DNA of 27,790 nucleotides from Lachnospiraceae bacterium UBA3287 (GTDB taxonomy: Bacteria; Bacillota; Clostridia; Lachnospirales; Lachnospiraceae): positions 1-27,790 of the forward strand of contig DETN01000126.1 in the NCBI GenBank assembly GCA_002362155.1. Direction: 5' to 3'. Below are positions 7,467-15,130 of the stretch, in pieces. The stretch's first letter is position 1, and the number at the start of each line of letters is the position of its first letter. The notes under the pieces were generated by a model. The model was not told the DNA's origin. It saw only the letters and a list, made by a program, of their open reading frames with translations, and did not search any database. The position numbers and the translations under genes were made by a program.

Positions 7467-9137
7467 ATGAGAATGAAAAAGATCCGGGCAGAAAAAAAGA
7501 TACTGCTGACCGCGGCCATCCTGATCTGGATGGTCCTGCCCCTTCTGCGGGTCCTGCCTGTCAGCGCGGCGGAAGGAAAAGAGGGAGACCCTCTTTACTA
7601 TACCGGCGGCCTGATGGCAGCAGAGCCCTCTGAAGGAGAGGAAGGAGAACTGACTGCCGGCGAGGCGGCCGCCTACGAAGGACCGCTGAACGGGAAGGGG
7701 CTGTCCCATGACAGCAGGTTCTCCCAGAGAAAGCTGACCACCGGGATCGACGTATCCTATTACCAGGGAAACATCAACTGGAACAAGGTAAAGGCGGCCG
7801 GCGTCAAATTCGCCATCATCCGCTGCGGCTACTCTACCCTGGCCAGGGGAGAGAAGAACCAGGACGTCAAATTCCTGGAATACATAAAGGGCGCCAGGGC
7901 GGCCGGCATCAAGGTGGGCGTCTATTACTTCTCCCAGGCCATCAGTCTGAAGGAGGCAAGAGACGAGGCCGAGTTCGCTGCCAGGATCATCCAGTCCTCC
8001 GGCGTGAAGCCGGACCTTCCGGTCTTTATGGACGTGGAGATCGTATCCAATTCCATCTACAGCAGAATGATCAGCGCCAGGCTTTCAAAGGCGGCGGAGA
8101 CCAGCATCTGCAGGGCCTTCTGCCAGACCATCGAAGCCAAAGGCTACCGGGCCGGCGTCTACAGCAGCATGAATTATCTGGATACCAGAATGAATGCCGG
8201 CGAGCTGGCAGAGGATTACATCATCTGGCTGGCCCACTATACCAATAAGACCACCTATAAGGGCGACTACACCTTCTGGCAGCACGGCTCCACCGGGACC
8301 GTGAACGGCATCTCCGGCGGCGTGGACTGCAATATCTGGTATGCCGCAGAGAACTTTAAGAAAAACAGCAGCTGTAAGGATACTGCGGGGCCAAAGACCG
8401 GCTGGCAGAAGGAGAACGGGAACACCGTTTATCTGGACCAGAACGGGGAAAAGGTCCTGGGCATGCAGCAGATCGACGGCAAATGGTATTATTTCAGCAG
8501 GGTCAGCGGAAAAAGGATGACCGGCTGGCGTACCGTGGGCGGAAAAAAATACTATTTTGACAAGACCACGGCGCTGCGGGCCTCGGGACTCGTAAAGATC
8601 AAAAATAAAACATATTATTTCGATCCGGCCACCGGCGTCATGCAGACGGGCCTGCAGGCCATAGGAGCGGAGACCTACTGCTTCGGCAGCGACGGCGCCA
8701 TGCTTACAGGATGGCAGAGAGTGGACGGCGCCAGGTACCGCTTCCGTTCCGACGGCAGGATGTACCAGTATAGGGGGTGGAAGACCATTGCGGGAAAGAC
8801 CTACTTCTTCGACAGCAGCCACAGAGTACTGACACTCTGGCAGACCATAGACGGCAGCAGGTACTATTTCGGCAGCAACGGCGTCATGCGCACGCTCTGG
8901 CAGACCATAGGAGAGACCAGATACTATTTCGGTAAAAACGGCGTCATGCGCACAGGACTTCGCAAGATCGGAGGCTACCGCTACTTTTTTGACCAGGATG
9001 GAGCCATGCAGACCAGATGGCAGACCGTCGGCAAGTATCGTTACTATTTCAACAGCAAGAACGGCCATGCCCTGACCGGGAAAAAGGTCCTGGGCGGCAA
9101 GACTTATGTCTTTGACAGTCAGGGCCGTCTGACCTGA
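7467..9137 (+). CDS. GH25 lysozyme with about 12 wall-binding repeats
   Basis: A 556-residue secreted N-acetylmuramidase. A signal peptide lies in residues 1-36 (hydrophobic core, cut near VSAAE), followed by an acidic spacer to about residue 75. The glycoside hydrolase family 25 domain spans about 91-292: TTGIDVSYYQGNINW carries Asp95, and LPVFMDVE carries Asp189 and Glu191, the family's catalytic acids; the end YTFWQH with GVDCNIWY is also typical. Residues about 311-556 are repeats of the same GW...YYF type as in the upstream giant protein. Two starts are possible: ATG 7467 has GAGAG at a 6-base distance, while ATG 7473 has AAAGG at 7 bases and gives a protein two residues shorter. It begins 29 bases after the previous stop, so an operon is likely. 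It probably cleaves or remodels the cell's own peptidoglycan. Confidence 0.92.
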   Translation: MRMKKIRAEKKILLTAAILIWMVLPLLRVLPVSAAEGKEGDPLYYTGGLMAAEPSEGEEGELTAGEAAAYEGPLNGKGLSHDSRFSQRKLTTGIDVSYYQGNINWNKVKAAGVKFAIIRCGYSTLARGEKNQDVKFLEYIKGARAAGIKVGVYYFSQAISLKEARDEAEFAARIIQSSGVKPDLPVFMDVEIVSNSIYSRMISARLSKAAETSICRAFCQTIEAKGYRAGVYSSMNYLDTRMNAGELAEDYIIWLAHYTNKTTYKGDYTFWQHGSTGTVNGISGGVDCNIWYAAENFKKNSSCKDTAGPKTGWQKENGNTVYLDQNGEKVLGMQQIDGKWYYFSRVSGKRMTGWRTVGGKKYYFDKTTALRASGLVKIKNKTYYFDPATGVMQTGLQAIGAETYCFGSDGAMLTGWQRVDGARYRFRSDGRMYQYRGWKTIAGKTYFFDSSHRVLTLWQTIDGSRYYFGSNGVMRTLWQTIGETRYYFGKNGVMRTGLRKIGGYRYFFDQDGAMQTRWQTVGKYRYYFNSKNGHALTGKKVLGGKTYVFDSQGRLT

Positions 9138-9157
9138 GATGGATTTGGGGGAACAGC

Positions 9158-10327
9158 ATGGACAGATCTATTACTTTAAAACTGGCAGCGGCTCTGACGG
9201 CCATTTGTATTTTCATTTCTCTCCTGTGTCCGGCACTGCCGGCCAGGGCCCAGGAGGATCCGGCCCTATTCAGGGAGGAAACGGCGGAAGCCGATGCAGA
9301 TGCCTACGGAGCGGACTATAAGGGAAACGGCCTTTCTCACGATAACCGTTTCCAAAATGCCGTCCGCAAGATCGGTATCGATGTATCTCAGTGGCAGGGG
9401 AATATCAACTGGGCAGCCGTCGCTTCATCCGGCGTCAAATTTGCCATTATCCGCTGCGGATACACCGGAATGGCGGACGGAAGACGCTATACGGATCCCA
9501 TGTTTGATAAAAACATAAAAATGGCCCATGCCGCGGGCATAAAGGTGGGGGTCTACTATTTTTCCCAGGCCATCTCCGTTTCGGAAGCGGAAAGCGAGGC
9601 GGCCTATGCGGCAGATCTGATCAGAAAGGCGGGCGTAAAGCTGGATCTTCCGGTCTTTATGGACGTGGAGATCGTATCGGCCACATCAAGGAGCCGCATG
9701 ATCAACGCCAGGCTTTCCAAAGCCAAGGAGACGGATATCTGCAGCAGTTTCTGCGCCTATCTGGAAAAGCGGGGCCTCAGGAGCGGTGTCTACAGCTCCA
9801 AGAGCTATCTTCAGTCAAGGATGGACATAGGGACTCTGAGCAAAAAGTATATCGTCTGGCTGGCCCATTATACCAACAAGACGGATTTTGACGGTCAGTA
9901 TACCTTCTGGCAGCATTCCAGCCGCGGCAGTGTGAACGGCATCAAAGGCCGTGTGGACTGCGACGTCTGGTATGACAGCGGGAACCTGGTCTTCAATACC
10001 TCGGCCGTGGCGTCCAGAAAGGGCTGGGTCGCAAACGGCAGCGACAAGTATTACTATAAAGACGGAAAGGTCCTGAAGGGCTGGCAGGAGATCAGCGGCC
10101 GGCTGTATTATTTTACCAAGAGCACCGGCAGGATGCTGAAGGGCTGGCAGACCCTGGGCGGCCACACATACTACATGGGCAAGAACGGAAATGTCCGCAA
10201 AGGCTGGCAGAAGATCGGGGGAAAGACCTATTACTTCAGCAGAAAGACCGGAAAGATGTGGACCGGAAAAAGGACCATCGACGGTAAGAAATACAAGTTC
10301 AGAAAGAACGGGAGTCTGATCCGTTAG
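9158..10327 (+). CDS. GH25 lysozyme with short repeat tail
   Basis: A 389-residue secreted muramidase and close paralogue of the preceding gene. Signal peptide in residues 1-31 (cut near ARAQE). The GH25 domain spans about 71-272, with Asp75 in KIGIDVSQWQGNINW and Asp169 and Glu171 in LPVFMDVEIVS. The spacer motif KGNGLSHDNRF just before the domain matches KGKGLSHDSRF in the neighbour, showing a duplicated gene. Only about five wall-binding repeats (288-389) follow, against about twelve in the neighbour, and this tail is very Lys-rich. The ATG at 9158 has GGGGGA five bases upstream and lies 20 bases after the previous stop. It is the last gene of the cluster, with a terminator about 30 bases downstream. 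Confidence 0.92.
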   Translation: MDRSITLKLAAALTAICIFISLLCPALPARAQEDPALFREETAEADADAYGADYKGNGLSHDNRFQNAVRKIGIDVSQWQGNINWAAVASSGVKFAIIRCGYTGMADGRRYTDPMFDKNIKMAHAAGIKVGVYYFSQAISVSEAESEAAYAADLIRKAGVKLDLPVFMDVEIVSATSRSRMINARLSKAKETDICSSFCAYLEKRGLRSGVYSSKSYLQSRMDIGTLSKKYIVWLAHYTNKTDFDGQYTFWQHSSRGSVNGIKGRVDCDVWYDSGNLVFNTSAVASRKGWVANGSDKYYYKDGKVLKGWQEISGRLYYFTKSTGRMLKGWQTLGGHTYYMGKNGNVRKGWQKIGGKTYYFSRKTGKMWTGKRTIDGKKYKFRKNGSLIR

Positions 10328-10357
10328 GATTTTCCAAAAAACACGTCAGAAACGAAA

Positions 10358-10384
10358 GGGCACAGGTCGACCTGTGTCTTTTCA
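10358..10384 (+). terminator. Terminator of the wall-hydrolase cluster
   Basis: CACAGG TCGA CCTGTG (10361-10376) is a perfect hairpin, extended by flanking G/C-T wobble, followed by TCTTTTC. It lies 30 bases after the stop of the last lysozyme gene. Confidence 0.7.
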
Positions 10385-10398
10385 GTTGGTCCGTAAAA

Positions 10399-10407
10399 TG
10401 ATATGAT
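10399..10407 (+). promoter_or_regulatory. Extended -10 promoter element
   Basis: TGA followed by TATGAT (10402-10407), an extended -10, with a poor -35. It would start transcription near 10414, which makes an in-frame ATG at 10403 unusable and supports the start at 10457 for the zinc-ribbon gene. Confidence 0.4.
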
Positions 10408-10456
10408 GGTGGCTGACACCATATGCGTAAGGCTTAAAGACAGGAGAAAAGGTCAG

Positions 10457-10795
10457 ATGAGATGTCCATACTGCGGCAGCCGGCTGGGAAAAGAGCCGGA
10501 AGCCTTCTGCGGCTACTGCGGGGAGAAGCTTCCCCCCATGCAGGGAGCGGTCCTGGAAAAAAGATCCATGAATCGCAATACCGGAAGCAGAAGCCAGGAA
10601 ATGGCCCTTCAGAAGCAGAAAGAGGAAAGGAAGAAGGCGGTGCCCGCAGGGAAAAAGCCCCGGCGGGAATCCACTCTGGGAGCGGTGCTGATCGTACTGC
10701 TGGCCCTGGCCCTTTTTGCGGGATTTGTCTGGGTCTGCTTCGGAGACGGAATGGATACAGTGGCGCCTTATCTGGAGCAGGTCGGCATTTTATAG
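10457..10795 (+). CDS. Small zinc-ribbon protein with C-terminal membrane anchor
   Basis: A 112-residue protein. It opens with MRCPYCGS and continues to FCGYCGEKL, two CxxC pairs forming a zinc ribbon at residues 3-23. A charged Lys/Arg/Glu-rich middle (about 35-75) is followed by one hydrophobic segment, LGAVLIVLLALALFAGFVWV, and a short tail. The ribbon and basic region should be cytoplasmic, with the end outside or in the membrane. The ATG at 10457 has AGGAG and AAAAGG upstream; the longer frame from 10403 would begin inside the promoter. It has the same ribbon-plus-TM layout as the genes at 15131 and 15901 but lacks their large outer domain. Function unknown. Confidence 0.7.
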   Translation: MRCPYCGSRLGKEPEAFCGYCGEKLPPMQGAVLEKRSMNRNTGSRSQEMALQKQKEERKKAVPAGKKPRRESTLGAVLIVLLALALFAGFVWVCFGDGMDTVAPYLEQVGIL

Positions 10796-10835
10796 GAAAA
10801 CTGCCCCCTGGGGAAGTAAGACGGGAGTTTCCGGA

Positions 10836-11708
10836 ATGACAGAAAACAGAAAGAAAACAGGACTGGTCATGGAAGGCGGCGCCATGCGGGGCATGTTCAC
10901 CGCCGGTGTCCTGGATGTGATCATGGAGGAAGGCCTGGACCGGGCCTTTGACGGTGCCATCGGCGTTTCCGCCGGCGCCACCTTCGGCTGCAACATCAAG
11001 TCGCATCAGATCGGCAGAACGATCCGCTACAACACAAAATACTGCGGAGACTGGCGCTACGTCAGCTGGAGATCGCTTTTTACCACGGGAGATCTCTACG
11101 GGGCCGAGTTCTGCTATGAGACGGTACCCTACGAACTGGATCCCTTCGACGTGGAGACCTTCAACCAGAGTCCCATGAAATTCTACTGCGTGTGCACGGA
11201 TGCGGAAACGGGAAAGCCCTTTTACCATTATATTCCGCACTTTACCCGCAAGGACATGGAATATGTCAGGGCCTCCGCCTCCATGCCGATTTTTGCAAGG
11301 CCGGTGGAGATCGACGGACGTATTTTCCTGGACGGAGGCACGTCGGACCCCATTCCCGTTACCTATTTCGAGCACAAGGGATATGAAAAGATCGTGGTCC
11401 TTCTGACCCAGCCCGCCGATTATGTCAAGCAGAAGGCAGGCTATCTTCCGGCGGCCAGGATCCTTCTCCGGAAATATCCTGCCCTGATCAGGGATCTTGA
11501 GGACCGTCATATCCGCTACAACCAGCGCACTGCCTATATCCGCAGAAAGGAAGAGGCCGGGGAGATCTTCGTCATCCGTCCCCCCATGGCCCTGAATATA
11601 GGGTCTATGGAAAAGGATCCGGCCGAGCTCAGAAGGGTCTACGGGATCGGAAGAAAAACAATGGAAGAAGGACTGGACGCCCTGAAGGCGTATCTGGACA
11701 GGGAATAA
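10836..11708 (+). CDS. Patatin-like phospholipase
   Basis: A 290-residue cytoplasmic acyl hydrolase of the patatin family, with no signal peptide. All three family elements are visible: the oxyanion loop MEGGAMRGMF (about 12-21), the nucleophile elbow GVSAG with Ser45, and the DGGTSDP motif with Asp166 of the Ser-Asp dyad. Length fits the bacterial YjjU-like subgroup. The ATG at 10836 has GGGAG eight bases upstream; the frame extends further up but overlaps the zinc-ribbon gene and has no ribosome binding site there. It starts 40 bases after that gene and may be co-transcribed with it. The substrate (phospholipid or another ester) cannot be told from sequence. Confidence 0.88.
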   Translation: MTENRKKTGLVMEGGAMRGMFTAGVLDVIMEEGLDRAFDGAIGVSAGATFGCNIKSHQIGRTIRYNTKYCGDWRYVSWRSLFTTGDLYGAEFCYETVPYELDPFDVETFNQSPMKFYCVCTDAETGKPFYHYIPHFTRKDMEYVRASASMPIFARPVEIDGRIFLDGGTSDPIPVTYFEHKGYEKIVVLLTQPADYVKQKAGYLPAARILLRKYPALIRDLEDRHIRYNQRTAYIRRKEEAGEIFVIRPPMALNIGSMEKDPAELRRVYGIGRKTMEEGLDALKAYLDRE

Positions 11709-11710
11709 AG

Positions 11711-11739
11711 GTCTGAATCCCGGGACCGGATATTCAGAC
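11711..11739 (+). other. Hairpin upstream of rfbB
   Basis: A perfect 8-bp inverted repeat, GTCTGAAT (11711-11718) and ATTCAGAC (11732-11739), with a 13-base loop, directly before the GGAG ribosome binding site of rfbB. There is no T tract, so it is not a standard terminator; it could be an operator or an mRNA structure. Confidence 0.3.
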
Positions 11740-11752
11740 AGAAGGAGAAAAA

Positions 11753-12772
11753 ATGACTATTATTGTGACCGGCGGCGCCGGATTTATCGGAAGCAACTTT
11801 ATTTTCCACATGCTGGGGGCACATCCGGACTATCGGATCGTCTGCCTGGACAAGCTGACCTATGCGGGCAACCTTTCCACCCTGGCGCCTGTCATGGACA
11901 ACCCTAATTTCCGCTTTGTAAAGGCGGACATCTGCGACAGGGAGGCCCTGGACAGACTTTTTGAGGAAGAACATCCCGACATGGTGGTCAACTTCGCGGC
12001 CGAATCCCATGTGGACAGATCCATCGAGGATCCCGGCATTTTCCTGCAGACCAACATCATGGGCACGGCGGCCCTCATGGACGCCTGCCGCAAATACGGC
12101 ATTCAGAGATATCACCAGGTGTCCACGGACGAGGTCTACGGCGACCTGCCTCTGGACAGGCCCGACCTCTTCTTCACGGAGGAGACCCCTATCCATACAT
12201 CCTCCCCCTATTCCAGTTCCAAGGCGGGAGCGGACCTGCTGGTCCTGGCCTATCACAGGACTTATGGCCTTCCGGTCTCCATCAGCCGCTGCTCCAACAA
12301 TTACGGGCCCTACCATTTCCCTGAAAAGCTGATCCCTCTGATGATCGCCAACTGCTTAAACGACAAGCCCCTTCCGGTTTACGGAGAGGGCCTCAATGTC
12401 CGCGACTGGCTCTATGTGGAGGACCACTGCAGGGCCATCGACCTGATCATCCATAAGGGCAGGGTCGGGGAAGTCTACAACGTGGGCGGCCACAACGAGA
12501 TGAGAAACATCGATATCGTGAAGCTGATCTGCAAAGCCCTTGGCAAGAGCGAGAGCCTGATCACCTACGTGACCGACCGCAAGGGCCACGACATGCGCTA
12601 CGCCATCGATCCCGCCAAGATCCACAGAGAGCTGGGGTGGCTTCCGGAAACAAAGTTCGAGGACGGCATCAAAAAGACCATAGACTGGTATCTGACCCAC
12701 AGAGAGTGGTGGGAGACCATCATTTCCGGAGAGTATCAGGATTACTACGAAAAAATGTACGCCAACCGGTAA
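11753..12772 (+). CDS. rfbB: dTDP-glucose 4,6-dehydratase
   Basis: A 339-residue extended short-chain dehydrogenase. It converts dTDP-glucose to dTDP-4-keto-6-deoxyglucose with bound NAD, the second step to dTDP-rhamnose for surface polysaccharide. Visible are the NAD loop VTGGAGFIGSN (5-15), catalytic Thr125-Asp126-Glu127 in VSTDEVYG, the active-site YSSSK with Tyr153 and Lys157, and the dehydratase signatures NNYGPYHFPEKLIP and VRDWLYVEDHCRAI. Length is normal. The start follows AAGGAG. No other rhamnose-pathway gene (rfbA, rfbC, rfbD) is next to it, so it seems to be a stand-alone copy. An NDP-sugar other than dTDP-glucose is possible but less likely. Confidence 0.93.
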   Translation: MTIIVTGGAGFIGSNFIFHMLGAHPDYRIVCLDKLTYAGNLSTLAPVMDNPNFRFVKADICDREALDRLFEEEHPDMVVNFAAESHVDRSIEDPGIFLQTNIMGTAALMDACRKYGIQRYHQVSTDEVYGDLPLDRPDLFFTEETPIHTSSPYSSSKAGADLLVLAYHRTYGLPVSISRCSNNYGPYHFPEKLIPLMIANCLNDKPLPVYGEGLNVRDWLYVEDHCRAIDLIIHKGRVGEVYNVGGHNEMRNIDIVKLICKALGKSESLITYVTDRKGHDMRYAIDPAKIHRELGWLPETKFEDGIKKTIDWYLTHREWWETIISGEYQDYYEKMYANR

Positions 12773-12807
12773 GGACGGGAAAATCTCCCGGCCCGGAACC
12801 AGGGCAC

Positions 12808-12839
12808 AAAAAAAGGATTCCCGGAGGAATCCTTTTTTT
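12808..12839. terminator. Bidirectional terminator between convergent genes
   Basis: GGATTC (12815-12820), six-base loop, GAATCC (12827-12832), flanked by seven A on one side and seven T on the other. It can end both rfbB and the minus-strand gene at 12869-13552. Confidence 0.9.
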
Positions 12840-12868
12840 ATGCCGGAAATTATTCCAGGGGCCGGGGA

Positions 12869-13552
12869 TCAGGAAGCTTTTTTGATCAGCTTGATGGTCT
12901 CAACAATGCCCTTGTCCGCGTTTTTGACGGTGACGGTAATGGTGGCTCCCTTCTTGGAGGTCATGTTTACTCTCTCGCGGAAGGTGGAGGCGTTTACCTT
13001 GTACTCTTTCTTCTTGGCCTTGCCGTTTTCGACGACGACTGTCTGGATCTTCCATCCGTCCTTTACCTTGAGGTTCAGGATGTTCTGGTAATACTTCTCC
13101 TTGACGGTGTACTGGACGTTGGTGTCGAATTTCTTCCGCATGCCCTTGCCTGCCAGTTTGAAGCGGGAGAAGGGATTGGTGTATTTGCGGACCTTGAACT
13201 TGTGGGTCAGATCCACCTTTCTGACGCGGCAGGAGATGGTCACGGTACCGGACTTGTTGCCGTATTTGACCATGATGAAGCCGTCATGGGCCGTTACGGA
13301 GGCGATGCTCTTGTCACTGGACTTAAGGTCCTTGATCTGGTCCTTGCTGGTGCAGCCCATGATAGAGATCACTCCGTAATACTCGTTGACAGAATCATCG
13401 GGCTTCCAGGTGCCGGCGAAAAGGCTCTTGGGATTCCAGTAAACTGTCTTGGAGGTAGCTGCCTGAACAGTTCCGGGGGTCATCCACAGAGCGGCCAGGA
13501 AGCAGATCGCTGCAAGCAGCAGTGCGATTCTCTTTGTGACTGTCTTTTTCAT
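12869..13552 (-). CDS. Basic secreted protein with BIG2-like domain
   Basis: A 227-residue exported protein of unknown function. The signal peptide MKKTVTKRIALLLAAICFLA runs to a cut site near VQAA (30-31). Residues about 58-118 resemble a bacterial Ig-like BIG2 domain: IKDLKSSDKSIASVTAHDG followed by KSGTVTISCRV. The rest (about 120-227) is strongly Lys-rich and probably all beta, with KAKKKEYKVN in the middle. There is no anchor motif, so it may be released or bound to wall polymers by charge. The ATG has AGAGG nine bases upstream, and a plausible promoter lies at 13601-13628. It is a single-gene unit, convergent with rfbB. Confidence 0.78.
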   Translation of the reverse strand: MKKTVTKRIALLLAAICFLAALWMTPGTVQAATSKTVYWNPKSLFAGTWKPDDSVNEYYGVISIMGCTSKDQIKDLKSSDKSIASVTAHDGFIMVKYGNKSGTVTISCRVRKVDLTHKFKVRKYTNPFSRFKLAGKGMRKKFDTNVQYTVKEKYYQNILNLKVKDGWKIQTVVVENGKAKKKEYKVNASTFRERVNMTSKKGATITVTVKNADKGIVETIKLIKKAS

Positions 13553-13600
13553 TATTAAAATCCTCTCTTTCCTGCGACAAAGCGCAAAAGTTACTTCTCT

Positions 13601-13628
13601 AGTTTACCACGTTTAGTGAAATTAACAA
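13601..13628 (-). promoter_or_regulatory. Promoter of the BIG2-like protein gene
   Basis: Minus strand: -35 TTGTTA (13623-13628), 16-base spacer, -10 TAAACT (13601-13606) preceded by TGG, an extended -10. It stands about 50 bases upstream of the start codon. Confidence 0.45.
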
Positions 13629-13724
13629 TAACAGTTATATTCTTTGTGGCTTTTTAATGGCTAAGATAATTCTGGATCATTGTCCGTACGCGGGCGGCCT
13701 CGGGCCGCAGAACAGGAAGTGCGC

Positions 13725-15092
13725 ATGGAAAAAGATAAAAAAGAACTTGTTTACACGGAACAGGGCTATGTTTATGATTTTGATGAGGAGACCGTCCCGG
13801 AGAGCATGCATGAAGAAGCCGGGCAGGGAGCCGATCCGGAAAAAGAGACTCTTTACAGGGAAGAGGACAGGAAAGAAAATATAGAAGACAGGGCAGGAAA
13901 GGACAAAAAAGCAAAAAGCCTTCTTATGCCCTTTCTTATCGCTGCTTTTCTGCTTCTGGGCGCTCTTGGAGGAGTATATGCGTGGCAGCGGATGAACAGA
14001 CCGGAAACGATCGACTTGAACCGCTATGCCGTGATCAGCGCCTCGGGCTATGACGGCTACGGCCGGGCGGAGGTGAGCGTGGACAGGGAGGCTCTGGAAT
14101 CGGACATCGCTGCCTGCCTGCTTTCGGAGGGAGCCATAGAGACCGGAGACGGAAAGAGCCGGCTGGAGGCTTTCCGCAGCTCTGACCATTATGAAGAGAT
14201 CATGGAAGCCATCTCCTGGAGCCTGGACCGGGAAGAGGACCTCTCCAACGGAGATACCATTACCCTGACCATTTCCTATGAACCGGAGGATCAGGAGGGA
14301 TTTGGTCCGGAATTCCGGTCGGCGCCGGTGCAGTTTACGGTAAGCGGCCTTCAGGAGGTCGCGGAAACGGATCCCTTTGAGAAACTGACCGTGACGGTAA
14401 GCGGCACGGGGCCCGACGGCGTCCTGGACATGGAATGGGACGACTCCCTTCCCTGGACCTATGAAGCTGCTCCGGACCGGGAACTTTCCAACGGGGATGA
14501 AGTCCTGATCCGGGCGGTTCTGGAAAACGGGATGGATGAAAGGACCCTGGCGGGGGAATGGGGATACCGCCTGACCGGGACGGAGACGACCTGGCGGGTG
14601 GAAGGCCTTTCTTCCTACGCCCTGGATCTTTCTGAACTTTCCGAAGAAATCAGCGGGGAGATCAGAGACTTTGCCGGGGAGAAGGTGCGGCAGAAGGCAT
14701 CGGAAGGCTATGCGCCCGACGAAACTCTTTCGGACCTGGCCCCGGCCGGGACCCTGCTGGTCAGCGGAAGGGACGGGAACGGAGAATTCTTCAATGAAAT
14801 TTTCTTTCTTTTCCGCATTTCCTACGCCAACAGAGAGACCTCTCTGGATTACTATTATTATGTAGGCTGCCGGGATCTGATCCTGCATCCCGACGGGACC
14901 TGGAGCCTGGATGAAGAAAGCTGCGAGTATCCCACGAGCCTGCACGGGCTTTTCGGACTCATTGATACGGGAGACTATGTACGGATCGACCGCCTGCATG
15001 CCGTTACAGGCTTTGCCTCTCCGGAAGATTTCTATGCAGCCTGCATAGAGCCTATGGAAGATGCCTGCACAGTATCAGGGGAACTGGAATGA
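13725..15092 (+). CDS. TcaA-like membrane protein with duplicated outer domain
   Basis: A 455-residue protein, first of a four-gene operon. Residues 1-64 are charged and cytoplasmic; 65-87 form one membrane segment; the rest lies outside. The outer part has two related modules. Module one (about 101-175) goes from ISASGYDGYGRAEVSVD to EDLSNGDTITLTI; module two (about 200-268) goes from VTVSGTGPDGVLDMEW to ELSNGDEVLIRAV. This LSNGD-ending module is common in clostridial zinc-ribbon membrane proteins and recalls the repeat domains of staphylococcal TcaA; the link is by pattern only. This protein itself has no zinc ribbon. A further domain fills 300-455. The ATG at 13725 has AGGAAG five bases upstream; the frame extends to 13680 without such a site. 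Function unknown, perhaps envelope sensing. Confidence 0.72.
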   Translation: MEKDKKELVYTEQGYVYDFDEETVPESMHEEAGQGADPEKETLYREEDRKENIEDRAGKDKKAKSLLMPFLIAAFLLLGALGGVYAWQRMNRPETIDLNRYAVISASGYDGYGRAEVSVDREALESDIAACLLSEGAIETGDGKSRLEAFRSSDHYEEIMEAISWSLDREEDLSNGDTITLTISYEPEDQEGFGPEFRSAPVQFTVSGLQEVAETDPFEKLTVTVSGTGPDGVLDMEWDDSLPWTYEAAPDRELSNGDEVLIRAVLENGMDERTLAGEWGYRLTGTETTWRVEGLSSYALDLSELSEEISGEIRDFAGEKVRQKASEGYAPDETLSDLAPAGTLLVSGRDGNGEFFNEIFFLFRISYANRETSLDYYYYVGCRDLILHPDGTWSLDEESCEYPTSLHGLFGLIDTGDYVRIDRLHAVTGFASPEDFYAACIEPMEDACTVSGELE

Positions 15093-15130
15093 CCGGCAGG
15101 GTCCTTCCGTACCCTTAAGGAGGAAAGACC

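Noticed and set aside
8085..9068. A 327-codon minus-strand frame opposite the first lysozyme
   Set aside because: It mirrors the repeat array in antisense, and such frames are expected from repetitive coding DNA.
7467..10327. GH25 lysozymes with repeats as phage endolysins, marking a prophage
   Set aside because: Both have signal peptides, and there is no holin, portal, capsid, integrase or attachment site nearby.
10403..10456. Upstream in-frame ATG extending the small zinc-ribbon protein by 18 residues
   Set aside because: It lies inside the -10 element and lacks a ribosome binding site, while the ATG at 10457 has one and begins with the zinc ribbon.
13677..14999. A 440-codon open frame on the minus strand opposite the TcaA-like gene
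   Set aside because: No ribosome binding site and no recognisable domain; the plus-strand frame has a signal-anchor, repeated modules and operon spacing. High GC leaves long antisense frames open.
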